Notes: generated by a model not told the origin, from the sequence alone. A stretch of 20,047 bases of DNA from Magicicada cassinii (GCA_028571305.1 JAOXNS010644189.1:1-20047); one strand, 5' to 3'; shown: positions 10,254-19,585, counted from the first letter of the stretch. Numbers and translations are program-made.

Positions 10254-10476
10254 GTTCTGAAAGATTCTCGCCTAGCCGAGAAGGTGCAGCGCCTCTGTGA
10301 AGGCCGCGCAGTAAAGTACCATTCCAGACTGTTCTAGTACTTGTAACTACACAAATTATTCTGGCACACCGCAAGAAGAATGGAAAATTATTCTGGAACA
10401 TCTGCGGGCCATATATAAGCAACAGCGGCTGGCTGAGTTAGTCAGTTACACCTGGCGAGATTGTAGAGCGCGGATC
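10254..10476 (+). promoter_or_regulatory. heat-shock-type core promoter (HSEs, TATA box, initiator)
   Basis: TATATAAG at 10412-10419 lies 32 bases upstream of an insect initiator TCAGTT (10442-10447, with the A at 10444 as +1). A GGATC at 10472-10476 (+29 to +33) nearly fits the downstream promoter element, one base off the usual spacing. Upstream are phased heat-shock factor units: TTCtgGAA at 10391-10398 (about -53, the usual proximal place), TTCnnGACnnTTCnnG at 10322-10337, and TTCnnAAAnnTTCnnG at 10255-10270. These elements sit in a local G+C-richer island. No heat-shock protein frame follows; the first ATG (10580) opens only 13 codons. It could drive a non-coding RNA, a first exon spliced to something outside the recognised sequence, or be the promoter part of an old retroelement. 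Confidence 0.5.
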
Positions 10477-11990
10477 AAGTGGTTATTGTGGAAAGGGTTT
10501 ACTGTGTTATAACTAGTGCGGGACGCTTAATAGTTGGCATTATTATTGTGTGTGGACAAATTTAACTTGAATAATTTTATGAGAGTATCTTGTTCATTTC
10601 AAATTGATATTTGTGGCTAATTAAATCTATTAATTAGTGATTTCATTTGTGTCTCTGTTTTGTTTCCACTGTACCATAGTACCATACGACGATCGGTGAG
10701 GCCGTCATAAGAATATATATAATTCTTTTTCCTTTCTAAGTAACTTGATGAGTTTCTTGCAGTTTTATTGTATAATATTATATGTTTTGAAATTATAATT
10801 ACTTTCGCAAGTAGTTTTATCTTATTTAGGTAAATTAAAACGAAAAACAAAGATATAGATACTTGCAGAAGTAATTATAATTTGATAATATATATTTTAT
10901 ATTGTTGTAAATTAAATTCTTGAACCGTAATCAGGTAGATACTAACGTGTTTCGCACCCAAAAATATAATAACTTGCGTCCCTTAATATTTTCATTTTAT
11001 TCCCAGAATACTAAAAAACCTCTGCCTATTGTATGCTCGCCTAAAAAACCAAACCTCGCAGGTAAACTATAAATGTCAGAGAAAAATAATAAGATGCACT
11101 GTAAAATCATAATAATGATGATTAACTGAAGTTATTTTAAATTTGACCGCACTGGTTTGTGTGTGTTTTCTTTATGTCGTCTTCTTTATAAGAAAACTGC
11201 TCTCTTCAATAAGCGACTGGAAGGGGCTGCATCGTAATACGTTATGTATACAGCTGACATATACGCGTAGATCTACACGTTTTTGCTTTACATAATGTGA
11301 CTGTATATTTTTATTGAATCTGAACAAAGAATTCGCACAAAATGATGAATGCTATTATGTCCAATACTTTTAATGAACACGGAACTGTGCAAAATTTGGC
11401 ATATCGATGCTTTTGGTACTTGGTACTAATAAGATGTTCGTATAACGTTAACTTTACGTTATTATTTAAATTACGTTATGTTGGAAGCTCTCATGTTTAC
11501 CTTCATTTGATTGTTTCTTCTCTGTATGTATAATTGAAAGTAGAAGTTCTACAAAAAAGTAAATATATAAAACAAGGTTTTCAACCGAAATTTAACAGTG
11601 TAGATGACCAAAAATGGGATCGACTCAACAGGAAAAGTTAAGTTTTAAAAGTGGGTTGTATATTTTTACTCTGGTCCTAACGTTTCCACAAGTCAACGAG
11701 ACAATGAGAAAGAAAATTTAGAGGTAGAAGAAAAATCCATTGAACACAATTCATTGAACAAATAAAAGACATAACAAACAAGTTAGAGACTAATGAATTC
11801 CTGGGATGGGTGGTATTACGACGGAATTGATCAAATCAGTTTGTCCAAGAGCACCGAAGAAGATGCAAACCATTGGTATTGGAGACCTCAAAAGAGAACC
11901 GAGAGATGCATACCAAGTCCATAGGCATTACCACTGTCGAACGCCCAGAAAGGTTCTTTGGGAATGTCTACCCTAGCTGCGATGAAACTA
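10477..11990. other. no recognisable gene
   Basis: Strongly A+T-rich to about 11600. From 11600 to 11990 composition is more balanced and some LINE-like wording is hinted (GMGG-ITTELIK in one plus frame at about 11810), but it is too short to call. A 91-codon minus-strand frame (12163-11888) overlaps the short repeat and is unrecognised. Confidence 0.45.
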
Positions 11991-12082
11991 CGATCACCAC
12001 GAAACCATACATCAACTCGTGAACGCCGGGAGACAGAACCCTGGCCTGGCTGTTCAAGATCCCGTGGTACCATTTTTTGAGT
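11991..12082 (+). repeat. short dispersed repeat, copy 2 of 2
   Basis: Second copy of the repeat at 5102-5197, same orientation, with small length differences. It ends about 115 bases left of the hAT transposon, so the transposon sits beside, not inside, the recognisable part of this repeat. Confidence 0.7.
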
Positions 12083-12198
12083 AGCGGAGAGCGGGGTAAT
12101 ACCGTGCATCGCTTTTTCCAATCTCCTAGAGGGAGTAACGAGCGCTGAGTAGTGCTGCTGCATAGCGGAAGGAATCCCAATCAGATCCAGACAGGTGG

Positions 12199-12314
12199 TA
12201 GGGATGTTAGAAATGTAAATAAATATCGATATATATCATATCGATAGTTTTTGGAATCATCGATATCGATGTTAAAATTTAAAAAAAAAATATCGATATA
12301 TCGATGTATCGGTA
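12199..12314. promoter_or_regulatory. left transposon end with TATCGATA (DRE-like) cluster
   Basis: Exact TATCGATA at 12224-12231, 12239-12246 and 12291-12298. One-off variants at 12258-12265 (CATCGATA), 12264-12271 and 12299-12306 (TATCGATG), and 12307-12314 (TATCGGTA). hAT transposases bind short repeated sites just inside their ends, so these are the natural candidates for this transposase's binding sites. Confidence 0.75.
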
Positions 12315-12552
12315 CAATTTCTAAAAGAATAATCGCGCTCAGACAATTAGTATATTTATCCTAATATAAATTAATCACTTGTATTTTTTTTTTTTGAAAA
12401 GATAAATTTCATTTTTCTAAAAATACATAACATGGATACATACATCAATATAAAAGTTATAAAAACACATTTATATATACCCTAATCATCTTACGTTACG
12501 ATAAGCAAAGTATATTTTAAACTAAATGCTAAAAAAAATGAATAATTATTTA

Positions 12553-13764
12553 TTAATCAAACCAATATTTATCTGACACTGACAGAAGAAAAACTCTCTG
12601 ATTTATATGTTCTGCTGTAAGCCGACTTCTGTTATTAGGTACTGTGAGATTTACAGCAGATGCCACTCTTTCTGATGAAACCGAAGATGCAGACGCTATC
12701 AAATACTTTAGAGCTATTTCTGAAAGAACAGGGGTGAAATGACGACAATCAAACCAGAATTTTTCAGGATTTTCTTTTCTAGGTATTATGGGCTGATCGA
12801 GATATTGCTTGAGTTCGCTGGGCATGCCACTAGTTGTTGAATTAGAACTAGCTAAAGCTGCAGTAATTTTTTCATGTCCGGACCACAACGACAGCGAAGA
12901 ATTTTCTGAGTTCAGAGTTGTAGTAGTGGGTCTGGGTTCAGGTGATAATTGTCCTCTACGTCTGTGTTCTGAGCGTATTTCTTTTGATAACTCGGTTATT
13001 GCAGTAGAAACAGCAAGCGGTGACCTAAAATGAATACGCTTAAAGCGAGGGTCTAAAATTGTTGCTTTAGCGAGATGTAAATTTTTTTCCAGCGGTTCCA
13101 GTTTAGCATTAACCAAGTTGAGCAAACTCTTCTGCACAGCAGCACCTAATTCTGTAAAAGGTTTCGCTTCTTCAAGTCCTTTTTGAAGTAAGTTTGCAAT
13201 TGGAATCGCTAAACTAGCAGTCACATACCGATCGCCGCTAATTTCTTCAGTAGCTTCCTTAAATGGGGTTAGTAGTACTATCAGATCTCGTATGACACTT
13301 AACTCTAATGACGTTATCATATCAGGTGTGTTTCGTCTTGTAGCCAAAATCTTAGCCACAATAGCCGATAATGTGTTAAATCTTTCCAACATATCAAGAC
13401 ATGAATTCCACCTGGTGCTTACTGATTGTATAAGTGTTAACACTTGTCCCTCTTTCTTGTGCCCCTCTTGCTCTGCTCTTAAATCATCCATCGCGTTAAC
13501 AGATTGTTTAAAATATGTTACGATTGTTTTCACACGATTAGCAATTTGTAGAACTGGTGCATTTTCTTTTGTCGCACCATCCACTATTAGATTCAGCAAA
13601 TGTGCCATACAAGGAATTCTTTTTCCATCTCCTAAAAATTGCTTTACTGCAGCCACCATGTTGGCACCACCATCAGTGGTAATCGATAAAATACAATTTT
13701 TTTCAATTGTAAATTCTTCAGTAATCTTTTCAAAACATTCTTTAATATAATCAGCTGTATGTGC
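12553..13764 (-). CDS. transposase exon 5: catalytic, insertion and dimerisation regions
   Basis: Encodes residues 265-667 without interruption. It opens with AHTADYIKE after acceptor CTTGCAG, matching the SHTAENI start of this segment in relatives. It holds D295, the C-x2-H pair (CMAH), RWNS, the long helical insertion, a low-complexity Ser/Thr/Arg linker, and the C-terminal block FWFDCRHFTPVL...ALKYLIASASSVSSER with E629, the probable catalytic Glu. The dimerisation end runs to residue 667. Confidence 0.9.
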   Translation of the reverse strand, partial: AHTADYIKECFEKITEEFTIEKNCILSITTDGGANMVAAVKQFLGDGKRIPCMAHLLNLIVDGATKENAPVLQIANRVKTIVTYFKQSVNAMDDLRAEQEGHKKEGQVLTLIQSVSTRWNSCLDMLERFNTLSAIVAKILATRRNTPDMITSLELSVIRDLIVLLTPFKEATEEISGDRYVTASLAIPIANLLQKGLEEAKPFTELGAAVQKSLLNLVNAKLEPLEKNLHLAKATILDPRFKRIHFRSPLAVSTAITELSKEIRSEHRRRGQLSPEPRPTTTTLNSENSSLSLWSGHEKITAALASSNSTTSGMPSELKQYLDQPIIPRKENPEKFWFDCRHFTPVLSEIALKYLIASASSVSSERVASAVNLTVPNNRSRLTAEHINQRVFLLSVSDKYWFD

Positions 13765-15211
13765 CTGCAAGAAAGAAGTCCAATATTAGTACTCTTAAAA
13801 AAAATTATCATAACTTACTATTTATTTTTTTCCTATATTTTTATGCATTTATATTATACTTAACATACTTGATACATTCTTCGTGCTGTCAATGTTACCA
13901 CTTCATGCTCAGGAATACAGTCATCTGTAGTGTTGAGAAAATGTGCTGTCACTACTATGAAACTTCGTGTAGAGTTAGTCAGAGTTACTATGTCACTAGT
14001 TAACGCAATATTATTCATCTCACTCAATTTTTGTTTCATAATGGTTTTGGTTGTGGAATATCGTTGTTCCATCAAGCTAGTTATCTGTAATCAAGAATGA
14101 TTAAAATAATGTTCACATTTAAAAATAAAAAGATGTTGTTTTGTTTATTTTCCTCTTAATATTACTTACAGTTTCTCGCGATGGAATCTTAAAGCGTGGA
14201 CAAGTGACACTCATGAATCGTTTCAACCCAGATTTTTCTACGCAGGATAGAGGCATGTTATCTTTACAAATCATGTAGATCAACGCTTGGTTTATTTGAC
14301 TGGCTTTTTGACCTCCTGCTACATTGAGAAAAGTAATAAAATTAGAACATAGCTATAAAACTATTGTTTTTTTAGGTGTTTTCCCGGGATAAACAGTTTC
14401 CTACATTCTTCGCCAGGTTTCAAACTACTCCTGTACCAAATTTCATTATGATCCGTTCTGTAGTTTCAGCTTGAAAGCATAACAGACAGATAAACGGAGT
14501 AATTTTCACATTTATGAAATCGAAATGAGTACAATAAATTGATATGAATGAAAAATACCTTCATAACTTGAGCTTCTTTCAAACATGTCTACGAGTGTAG
14601 TCTGCTTCCACAAGTCTTTAACCTGGATATCTTTAGAGACTTCACTCTGAAAAAAAGGCATTGAATGTTTAATCCATATATTTCATTGCATTTGTCTTAA
14701 GCATCATTAAGTTTATATAAAAACACGAAAATATAAATTTATTGATATCTATGCTCTTAATCATTTCATATTACTAGTTAAAGGATTGATTATTAATTAT
14801 TAGTTATTAACAAGTAGTAGTTAAATTTTCAAGTCTAAAGGCCACTTAGCCGTACATAAATAAAATACTTACACCGGTATCATCATCAAGAATCGCAGAT
14901 TCTGAAAACTCCGTAAACACAGTTTCTGTCTCAGTAACATAACCACTTGTAGTAATTGTTGAACTAGTCGACGAGATAGGCGAACTGGTTCTCATTCGCT
15001 TACGTCCTGAAGTCCTTGGTGTAATATCATTCGAGTCCTTTATCCCTATATTTGTGTTTTTTAACTGCATAAACGCATGGAGATGCTTAGTTTTTAAATG
15101 TGTAGACAAATTTGTCGTATTTCCACTACTCTTATAGTTTTTTCCACACAGATTACACGATACATTTTGCTTATCGATTTTCTTAAAATAATTCCATACA
15201 ACACTAGACAT
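12553..15211 (-). CDS. hAT transposase, BED-finger type, five exons, 667 codons
   Basis: Cut-and-paste transposase acting in the nucleus on its own element ends. Exons on the minus strand: 15211-14873, 14646-14559, 14318-14170, 14084-13869 and 13764-12553 (stop TAA). All four introns (226, 240, 85 and 104 bases) are GT..AG and all phases join, giving 667 aa, normal for hAT. BED finger: W6, C19, C22, H38, H43. Residues 143-196 hold the family stretch INQALIYMICKDNMP...FKIPSRETI. Catalytic acids: D223 (LTSDIVT), D295 (ITTDGGANMV), and E629 in SSERVAS. CMAHLLNL (C316, H319) and RWNS (382-385) are the insertion-domain landmarks. The last 80 residues are the hAT dimerisation region. Odd: the Trp usually following the first Asp (DxWT) is Val225. 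A polyadenylation signal AATAAA (12554-12549) overlaps the stop. A domesticated DREF/ZBED-like gene is the alternative, but the matched ends argue for a transposon. Confidence 0.88.
13869..14646 (-). CDS. transposase exons 2-4: N-terminal half of the catalytic core
   Basis: Exon 2 (14646-14559, residues 114-142) reads SEVSKDIQ...LVDMFERSSSYE. Exon 3 (14318-14170, to residue 192) carries QKASQINQALIYMICKDN and FKIPSRET, the helical segment that precedes the RNase H-like fold in ZBED-type hAT proteins. Exon 4 (14084-13869, residues 193-264) has the first catalytic Asp (D223) and VTAHFL, the next core strand. Exon 2 ends in phase 1, the others in phase 0. Acceptors are good: TTTTTTTCAG, CAATGTAG, TGATTACAG. 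Confidence 0.85.
14371..14495 (+). mobile_element. non-LTR retroelement 3' tail fragment in transposase intron 2
   Basis: The segment has the wording of a very common insect retroelement tail: CCCGGGATAAACAGTTTCC, then TGTACCAAATTTCATTATG, ATCCGTTCTGTAGTTT, TTGAAAGCATAACAGACAGA. In insect genomes this CCAAATTTCAT...ATCxGTxxAGTxGTTT...AACAGACAGA block marks the 3' end of RTE-like LINEs and SINEs that share it. It lies wholly inside intron 2 (14558-14319), on the opposite strand to the transposase, so it leaves the coding frame untouched. Family assignment is from memory of the pattern. Confidence 0.6.
14873..15211 (-). CDS. transposase exon 1: BED zinc finger
   Basis: Encodes residues 1-113. 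The start ATG at 15211 is followed by the BED signature: aromatic W6 and F9, C-x2-C at 19 and 22, then H38 and H43 (spacing H-x4-H). The BED finger is the site-specific DNA-binding part in this family. After it comes a Ser/Thr-rich, basic-then-acidic linker (RKRMR near 70, a long Ser/Thr stretch, DDD near 110). The donor GTAAGT is at 14872-14867; open frame beyond it is intron read-through. Confidence 0.88.
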
Positions 15212-15520
15212 AATGTATAAAACAGAAATCCACTACACTACAATATCCAAAATAATTTTGTTGACGTACAACAACAAGTGCACGTGGAGAAAAACAGGCG
15301 GGCGATAGAATGTTGTAGGTTAGGTTACATTACAGGGATTCATCTGATCGACCATCGGGCGGGTGAAGCGTGCATGGACTATAGAATATTAGAGTAATGT
15401 GCAGCGAAATAATAGTGAAGGAACTTTTTTTAAATCGGCTTATAAAATAACGTACAGCAAAAGTAAAGCATAAAAAATTCATTTATTGGTCCGAGAAAAA
15501 TATAGATTTTTATACCTTTT

Positions 15521-15644
15521 CGATAGTTATAATTTTATATCGATATATTAATATATCGAAAAAATAAATATCGCTCAAAAATATCGATACATCAAAAAAA
15601 TAATATCGATATTTCGATGTATCGATATTTTTTCAACAAGCCTA
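15521..15644. promoter_or_regulatory. right transposon end with TATCGATA (DRE-like) cluster
   Basis: Exact TATCGATA at 15538-15545, 15582-15589, 15604-15611 and 15620-15627, with near forms TATCGAAA (15554-15561) and TTTCGATG (15612-15619). The cluster is the likely transposase binding array at this end and lies upstream of both the transposase start (15211, minus) and the CstF-50 start (16042, plus). Confidence 0.75.
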
Positions 15645-16041
15645 CCGCTTACCTCTCACTGCTCTTCCGCTCGACGCTCACCAGTATGGCCATAGCCTAA
15701 TAGACGCCCACATTTGGTCGTTCAAAAAAATTATTTAAACTTGTAGTTTAAGCGAAGCTAGGCCCTATATTAATCATACACTTATACAACAAACGTAATG
15801 TTTATATGAGTGACTTATTACTGAAAATAAGAATTCCGGTATACCAGAATTCCTTATATACATGGGAAAACACTTCTGTACGATTTTTAATTTGTTACAA
15901 TATGTGTTTTGGCAATCCTGAGTAGAGTTGCATTTCGTAATAATTGTTGTGTTGTTGGGTGAATTTGTGGGTTAGCTCTGTTGTTTTCGTTCTGTAAGCA
16001 GGTTTCATTGTCGTGAAGTGTGTAATTGTAATTATTAAGAG
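15645..16041 (+). promoter_or_regulatory. CstF-50 upstream region and 5' untranslated region
   Basis: Runs from the transposon end to the CstF-50 start codon, so it should hold the promoter and leader. I see no TATA box at a convincing place and cannot set the start site. An in-frame TAA at 16036-16038 shows that the protein cannot start further upstream in this exon. Confidence 0.45.
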
Positions 16042-16115
16042 ATGAAGGAGAATGAAAATGTTGAAGACAAGAATGTTGTAAAACAACGTGAATTTCTATA
16101 CCGAATGATTATAAG
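16042..16115 (+). CDS. CSTF1: CstF-50 (cleavage stimulation factor subunit 1), coding exon 1
   Basis: CstF-50 is the WD40 subunit of the nuclear cleavage stimulation factor, which with CstF-77 and CstF-64 helps 3'-end cleavage and polyadenylation of pre-mRNA. This short exon encodes 24 codons plus two bases: MKENENVEDKNVVKQ, then REFLYRMII. The end matches the start of the known N-terminal dimerisation domain (human LKDRQQLYKLIISQLLYDG). The ATG at 16042 follows an in-frame stop at 16036-16038, and no other in-frame ATG precedes it. Donor GTAAG begins at 16116; the last two bases AG join the first T of exon 2 to make Ser25. The join reproduces the conserved IISQL exactly, which supports the small exon strongly. 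Confidence 0.9.
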
Positions 16116-17682
16116 GTAAGCCGTCGTATAAGAAGATGCCGGTATGGCTGGTGGCATATAAGCTTAGTTGTCATGTTATTGTGCCGGTATAGTCATGTAA
16201 AAATTGATATTTGAAAACTTATTAGTTTCTCGACGAATAATTTGGAGTGATGTTAATGGTTTTTTGCTTAACAGTTTTGTAATGGTTATATGCTTCGTGA
16301 CACTATTCAGAACATTCTTAATCTAACCTCAAACAAAACTTCGTGGGTGAAATGTTAAATTTATCTTGTTTTAATTTCTTTCTTCAGATCAAAAATTGGA
16401 AGGGACTGTGTATTAGATGTCCAGTAAATATTGTTTTTACTTTTAGCTATATTCTGTGTATTTATGATTGGGACCGGTTCTTCAACTTGAATTGTTTGTA
16501 TCCGTTTTGGATACATACGAGAAATCAGTGTAATAAATTTTCTTTAATGTTGGGTCTGGTAATAATAAAGTCATTGTTTGTTTTGTAAGTAGTGGTACTT
16601 TTTATCAACTGCACCCATTATAAATTCAACCTCTTTTATTATTCTCATATGAAGAGAAAGTAATTAATTGATGTTCATAGGGCAAACCTCATATGAATGT
16701 ATTGGTTCGTCTTACACTACTGTGAAACGTCTTGAGCTGAATAAGGGTCTTATGTGTGTCTTTAAATTGTATGATGTATTAACCATTTTTCATTTCATTA
16801 AGGAAACTCACTTCCTATAAAGTGTATTGCGTTTAACTTATATGAACTTATCTTTTTAAATTTTAACAAGCTTTATTACAATTTTCTCATAGTCCATGAA
16901 GACGTTGTGCTTCGTTTAAAAAATACAGAATTTGACAGTTTCCAATTTAGAGTTTAATTATTACAACATTAATCTATGCAGCTTGATGGAATTGTGTTGT
17001 GTTTGTACTTTGCTTGCTTTGATTGTTTCCCTGGAATTGTGTTGTATTTGTACTTCAACTACTTTGATTTTTTCTCTGAATGGTTTTCTGTCTTAAATGT
17101 ACAAACATAAGCTTGAATAATTTCCATTGACGTGTATGGTTGTTTTATTTTAAGATTTTATATTGCTGTCAGTGTTGTATATTTGCCATGATGTATTTTA
17201 ATCATTAATTCCATCAGTCTCATTATTTCCATCGTTCTGCTTCACTAACGGTTCAGTCGACATACCACACTACAGTGAATTGTAGACTAATGCAACAGGA
17301 TTCAGGCTGATCAGATGTTTTTCTTAATTTTCCTTTCTGAATGCATTTCATGCAGGATGAATTGGGTGTGGAGCCACAATAAATATTTAAATCATGCTTT
17401 ATTTAACTTATGTTACTGGTGATATCTAGGCCTAATATTAGTTTGAGCAAAATGTTAGGCAGATGTACAATTTATTAATGTAATACAGTTTTAATTGCAT
17501 TGAAGTTTTCTTATATTTAAATAAAGTATGTTCTTTTTTGATACACTTAAATAATCTTTGGATACTTGGAAGATGGCATGATATTCAAAATGAAAAGAGA
17601 AGGTGTTATTTAAACTGTTTTGTCATTGTTATTTACTTATATGTATTACACATGTTAATTCTTACTGTCTTTTCTGTTGTAG
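16116..17682 (+). other. CstF-50 intron 1
   Basis: 1567 bases, GT at 16116-16117 and AG at 17681-17682 after a pyrimidine-rich TGTCTTTTCTGTTGT stretch. It is A+T-rich. The open frame 16343-16588 has no recognisable features. I see no repeat or RNA gene in it. Confidence 0.85.
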
Positions 17683-17882
17683 TCAGTTAGTGTATGATGG
17701 ACACACACAGATAGCAACTAACCTGGCACAAGCAGTCAACACGGACTCACCATCCCCTCCATCAGACAGACTTTTACATATAGTGTTAAAAGGTCTGCAA
17801 CATGAGCCTGACAGACACAAAAGTAAAGACCCAACACCCGGCTTGAATCCTATTCAAGAGATATTAATTGGGCCAGGTTTAG
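17683..17882 (+). CDS. CSTF1: CstF-50 (cleavage stimulation factor subunit 1), coding exon 2
   Basis: This 200-base exon encodes residues 25 (split) to 91 plus one base. It reads SQLVYDGHTQIATNLAQAV, then SPPSDRLLHIVLKGLQHEPDR and ends IGPGL. Human CstF-50 has SQLLYDGYISIANGLINEI and APSEQLLHLIKLGMEND at the same place: this is the helical N-terminal homodimerisation domain, ahead of the seven WD40 repeats. The donor is GTAAGT at 17883-17888; the spare G plus the next exon would restore the PGLD/E-LEF wording seen in relatives. The gene is cut by the window: the WD40 exons must lie beyond 20047. Frames read upstream of 17683 are intron. Confidence 0.93.
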
Positions 17883-18254
17883 GTAAGTGACCTAAAATAG
17901 AAAAGAATTTCTGGGTTGAGAGCGGTATAAGGGAAAAAAAATGTTTGTATGCAATGTGCAGTGATGTATGCAGATATAAAAGAAGTCAGCACACGATTTT
18001 GCTGATATCTAATTTGTTGTGTTTTCTTTTGTTTGAAATAACCTGCCAAATCCTCAGCTGGTTGATAATACTGATGTCTGAAATCAGTTTGTAAATTTAT
18101 TCAATGTTTCGGATTGTATATGCAGATTAATCTCATTCACACTGTTGTATATTCTCTATACTTTTGATATGAAGTAAATTTACTTTAATTTTAGCTAAGT
18201 AACTTTATTTTTTATATTTCAAATGTATTAAACTGTTTAATTTATAAAACATTT

Positions 18255-18255
18255 T

Positions 18256-18292
<37 letters not shown>

Positions 18293-18302
18293 CACACACA
18301 GA
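18255..18302. repeat. (TC)n(AC)n compound microsatellite
   Basis: About 11 TC units (18255-18277) run directly into about 12 AC units. On the plus strand the TC part is a pyrimidine tract inside CstF-50 intron 2. Confidence 0.96.
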
Positions 18303-19585
18303 CACAATAAATACTGTTCTGAAATTTGTTGGTAATTTGGTATTTTGCCTGTTGTATTAGAGTCCTTAGAGAAAAATAATATTTTAGGTGTATAGGTGCG
18401 CATGCTTTATAAATCTGAGTCTTTTTTTTATTAAAATGAGGTTACTGCCATGCATATAACAACCCTCCCAAAATAAGAGCACTTGGATCCAATGTACCCG
18501 TACAGGCTGTCCATCCCATTAATGGCGGTAATGCACCAACTAATGAAAAATAATTTAATCAGCAGTTTATCTGGCTTATATGTTAAATCATACATAAATA
18601 ACAATTACTGCAGTATACACATAATAATAGTTAAAGTACAATAATAATTAACTGAGAAGTCTATAAACGGTGCTCCATTTTAGCTTAACATTCTTATTAA
18701 CTAAATAACTGTAAAAGAAATTAAACATAAACAAGTATGACTGATGTTTAACATCAATACTAAAATTATATTACCAACAGCAAGTACACATTCAGTTGAA
18801 TAACTTTTATAAATAACATTCTTAGTTACACATTCTTTAAATTACATATTTAATTTAATTTATTTTTATTTAACCATATCACTGGGAATTATTATAACAC
18901 AATTATTACTTATATTAACTGTGATAATTTTATTCGTACTAGTGTTTTTAAGATTAAATCATGGAACAGTTAACTCAAAACATTATTTTAACAAAACTAT
19001 CTTCCTTGAGGTTATAAATTAATACCATATTATTACAAAAATTGTACTAAATTCAGTCACAAGAAACCTTTAAAACGGAATTTGTAATTATAACCAAAAT
19101 CGCAAGAATACGAAAGTGGCTCTAGCGTGAGTCTTGAATATACAGCACAATCCACTCTATAATCCAAAACAAAAAAATATTCTGACATTTTGTGTTATCA
19201 TGTTTTTCAGAATGCATCATCAACATAATGCTTTGGAACAATTTTAACTGAAATTAACAATCTATGCTAAAAAATATTAAATAAGCATGCCTGCAATTAA
19301 TAAAAATTAAATTCTTTTATCATAAATGCAGCCGTGTATATCTTTTATAGTTTACCATGAATCCACAAAATATTATCTAAAATATTGTTATGTACATATA
19401 CTGTATTCTATTATCATATATATAGCGTACACACCCACACACGTATTATTCTGTTACACTTTCCTAGGAATACACACTTAGTCTGTTATAATTAGTTAGT
19501 TATTTATTTCAGTTAATTAAACATTTCACACTTAATTTAATTAACTAACACTCATTTGAATAATCCTGAGATACAGAACCTGCTG

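Larger units (their letters stand above)
12199..15644 (-). mobile_element. hAT-superfamily DNA transposon, about 3.4 kb, coding-complete
   Basis: The limits come from imperfect inverted ends: left TAGGgaTGTTagAAA from 12199; right, read inward on the minus strand from 15644, TAGGctTGTTgaAAA. Just inside each end is a cluster of TATCGATA palindromes. One five-exon transposase gene fills the middle on the minus strand. Size, TAGGG-like termini, BED finger and D-D-E core fit the hAT superfamily, in the group with ZBED1 and DREF. The 8-base target duplication expected of hAT is not seen: the flanks read ACAGGTGG and CCGCTTAC. The flank may have mutated or been rearranged, or the true end lies a few bases off. 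A LINE-tail fragment lies in intron 2. The uninterrupted coding frame suggests a young copy or one under selection. Confidence 0.85.

Noticed and set aside
10200-10620. Solo LTR of a retroelement
   Set aside because: No matching terminal inverted bases, target duplication or second copy seen; the heat-shock factor sites suit a promoter call better, though this is not excluded.
12809-13750. Two plus-strand open frames (12809-13033, 13292-13750)
   Set aside because: Antisense shadows of transposase exon 5.
13765-13770. Start of transposase exon 5 at 13770
   Set aside because: The first codon there is TTG inside the splice acceptor TTGCAG; exon 5 starts at 13764.
14846-14872. C-terminal extension of the BED exon past residue 113
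   Set aside because: A GTAAGT donor at 14872-14867 ends the exon and the next exon continues in phase.
17603-17682. ATG at 17603 as the start of a CstF-50-like gene
   Set aside because: This part is intron: a pyrimidine tract and AG precede 17683, and exon 1 at 16042-16115 supplies the conserved N terminus.
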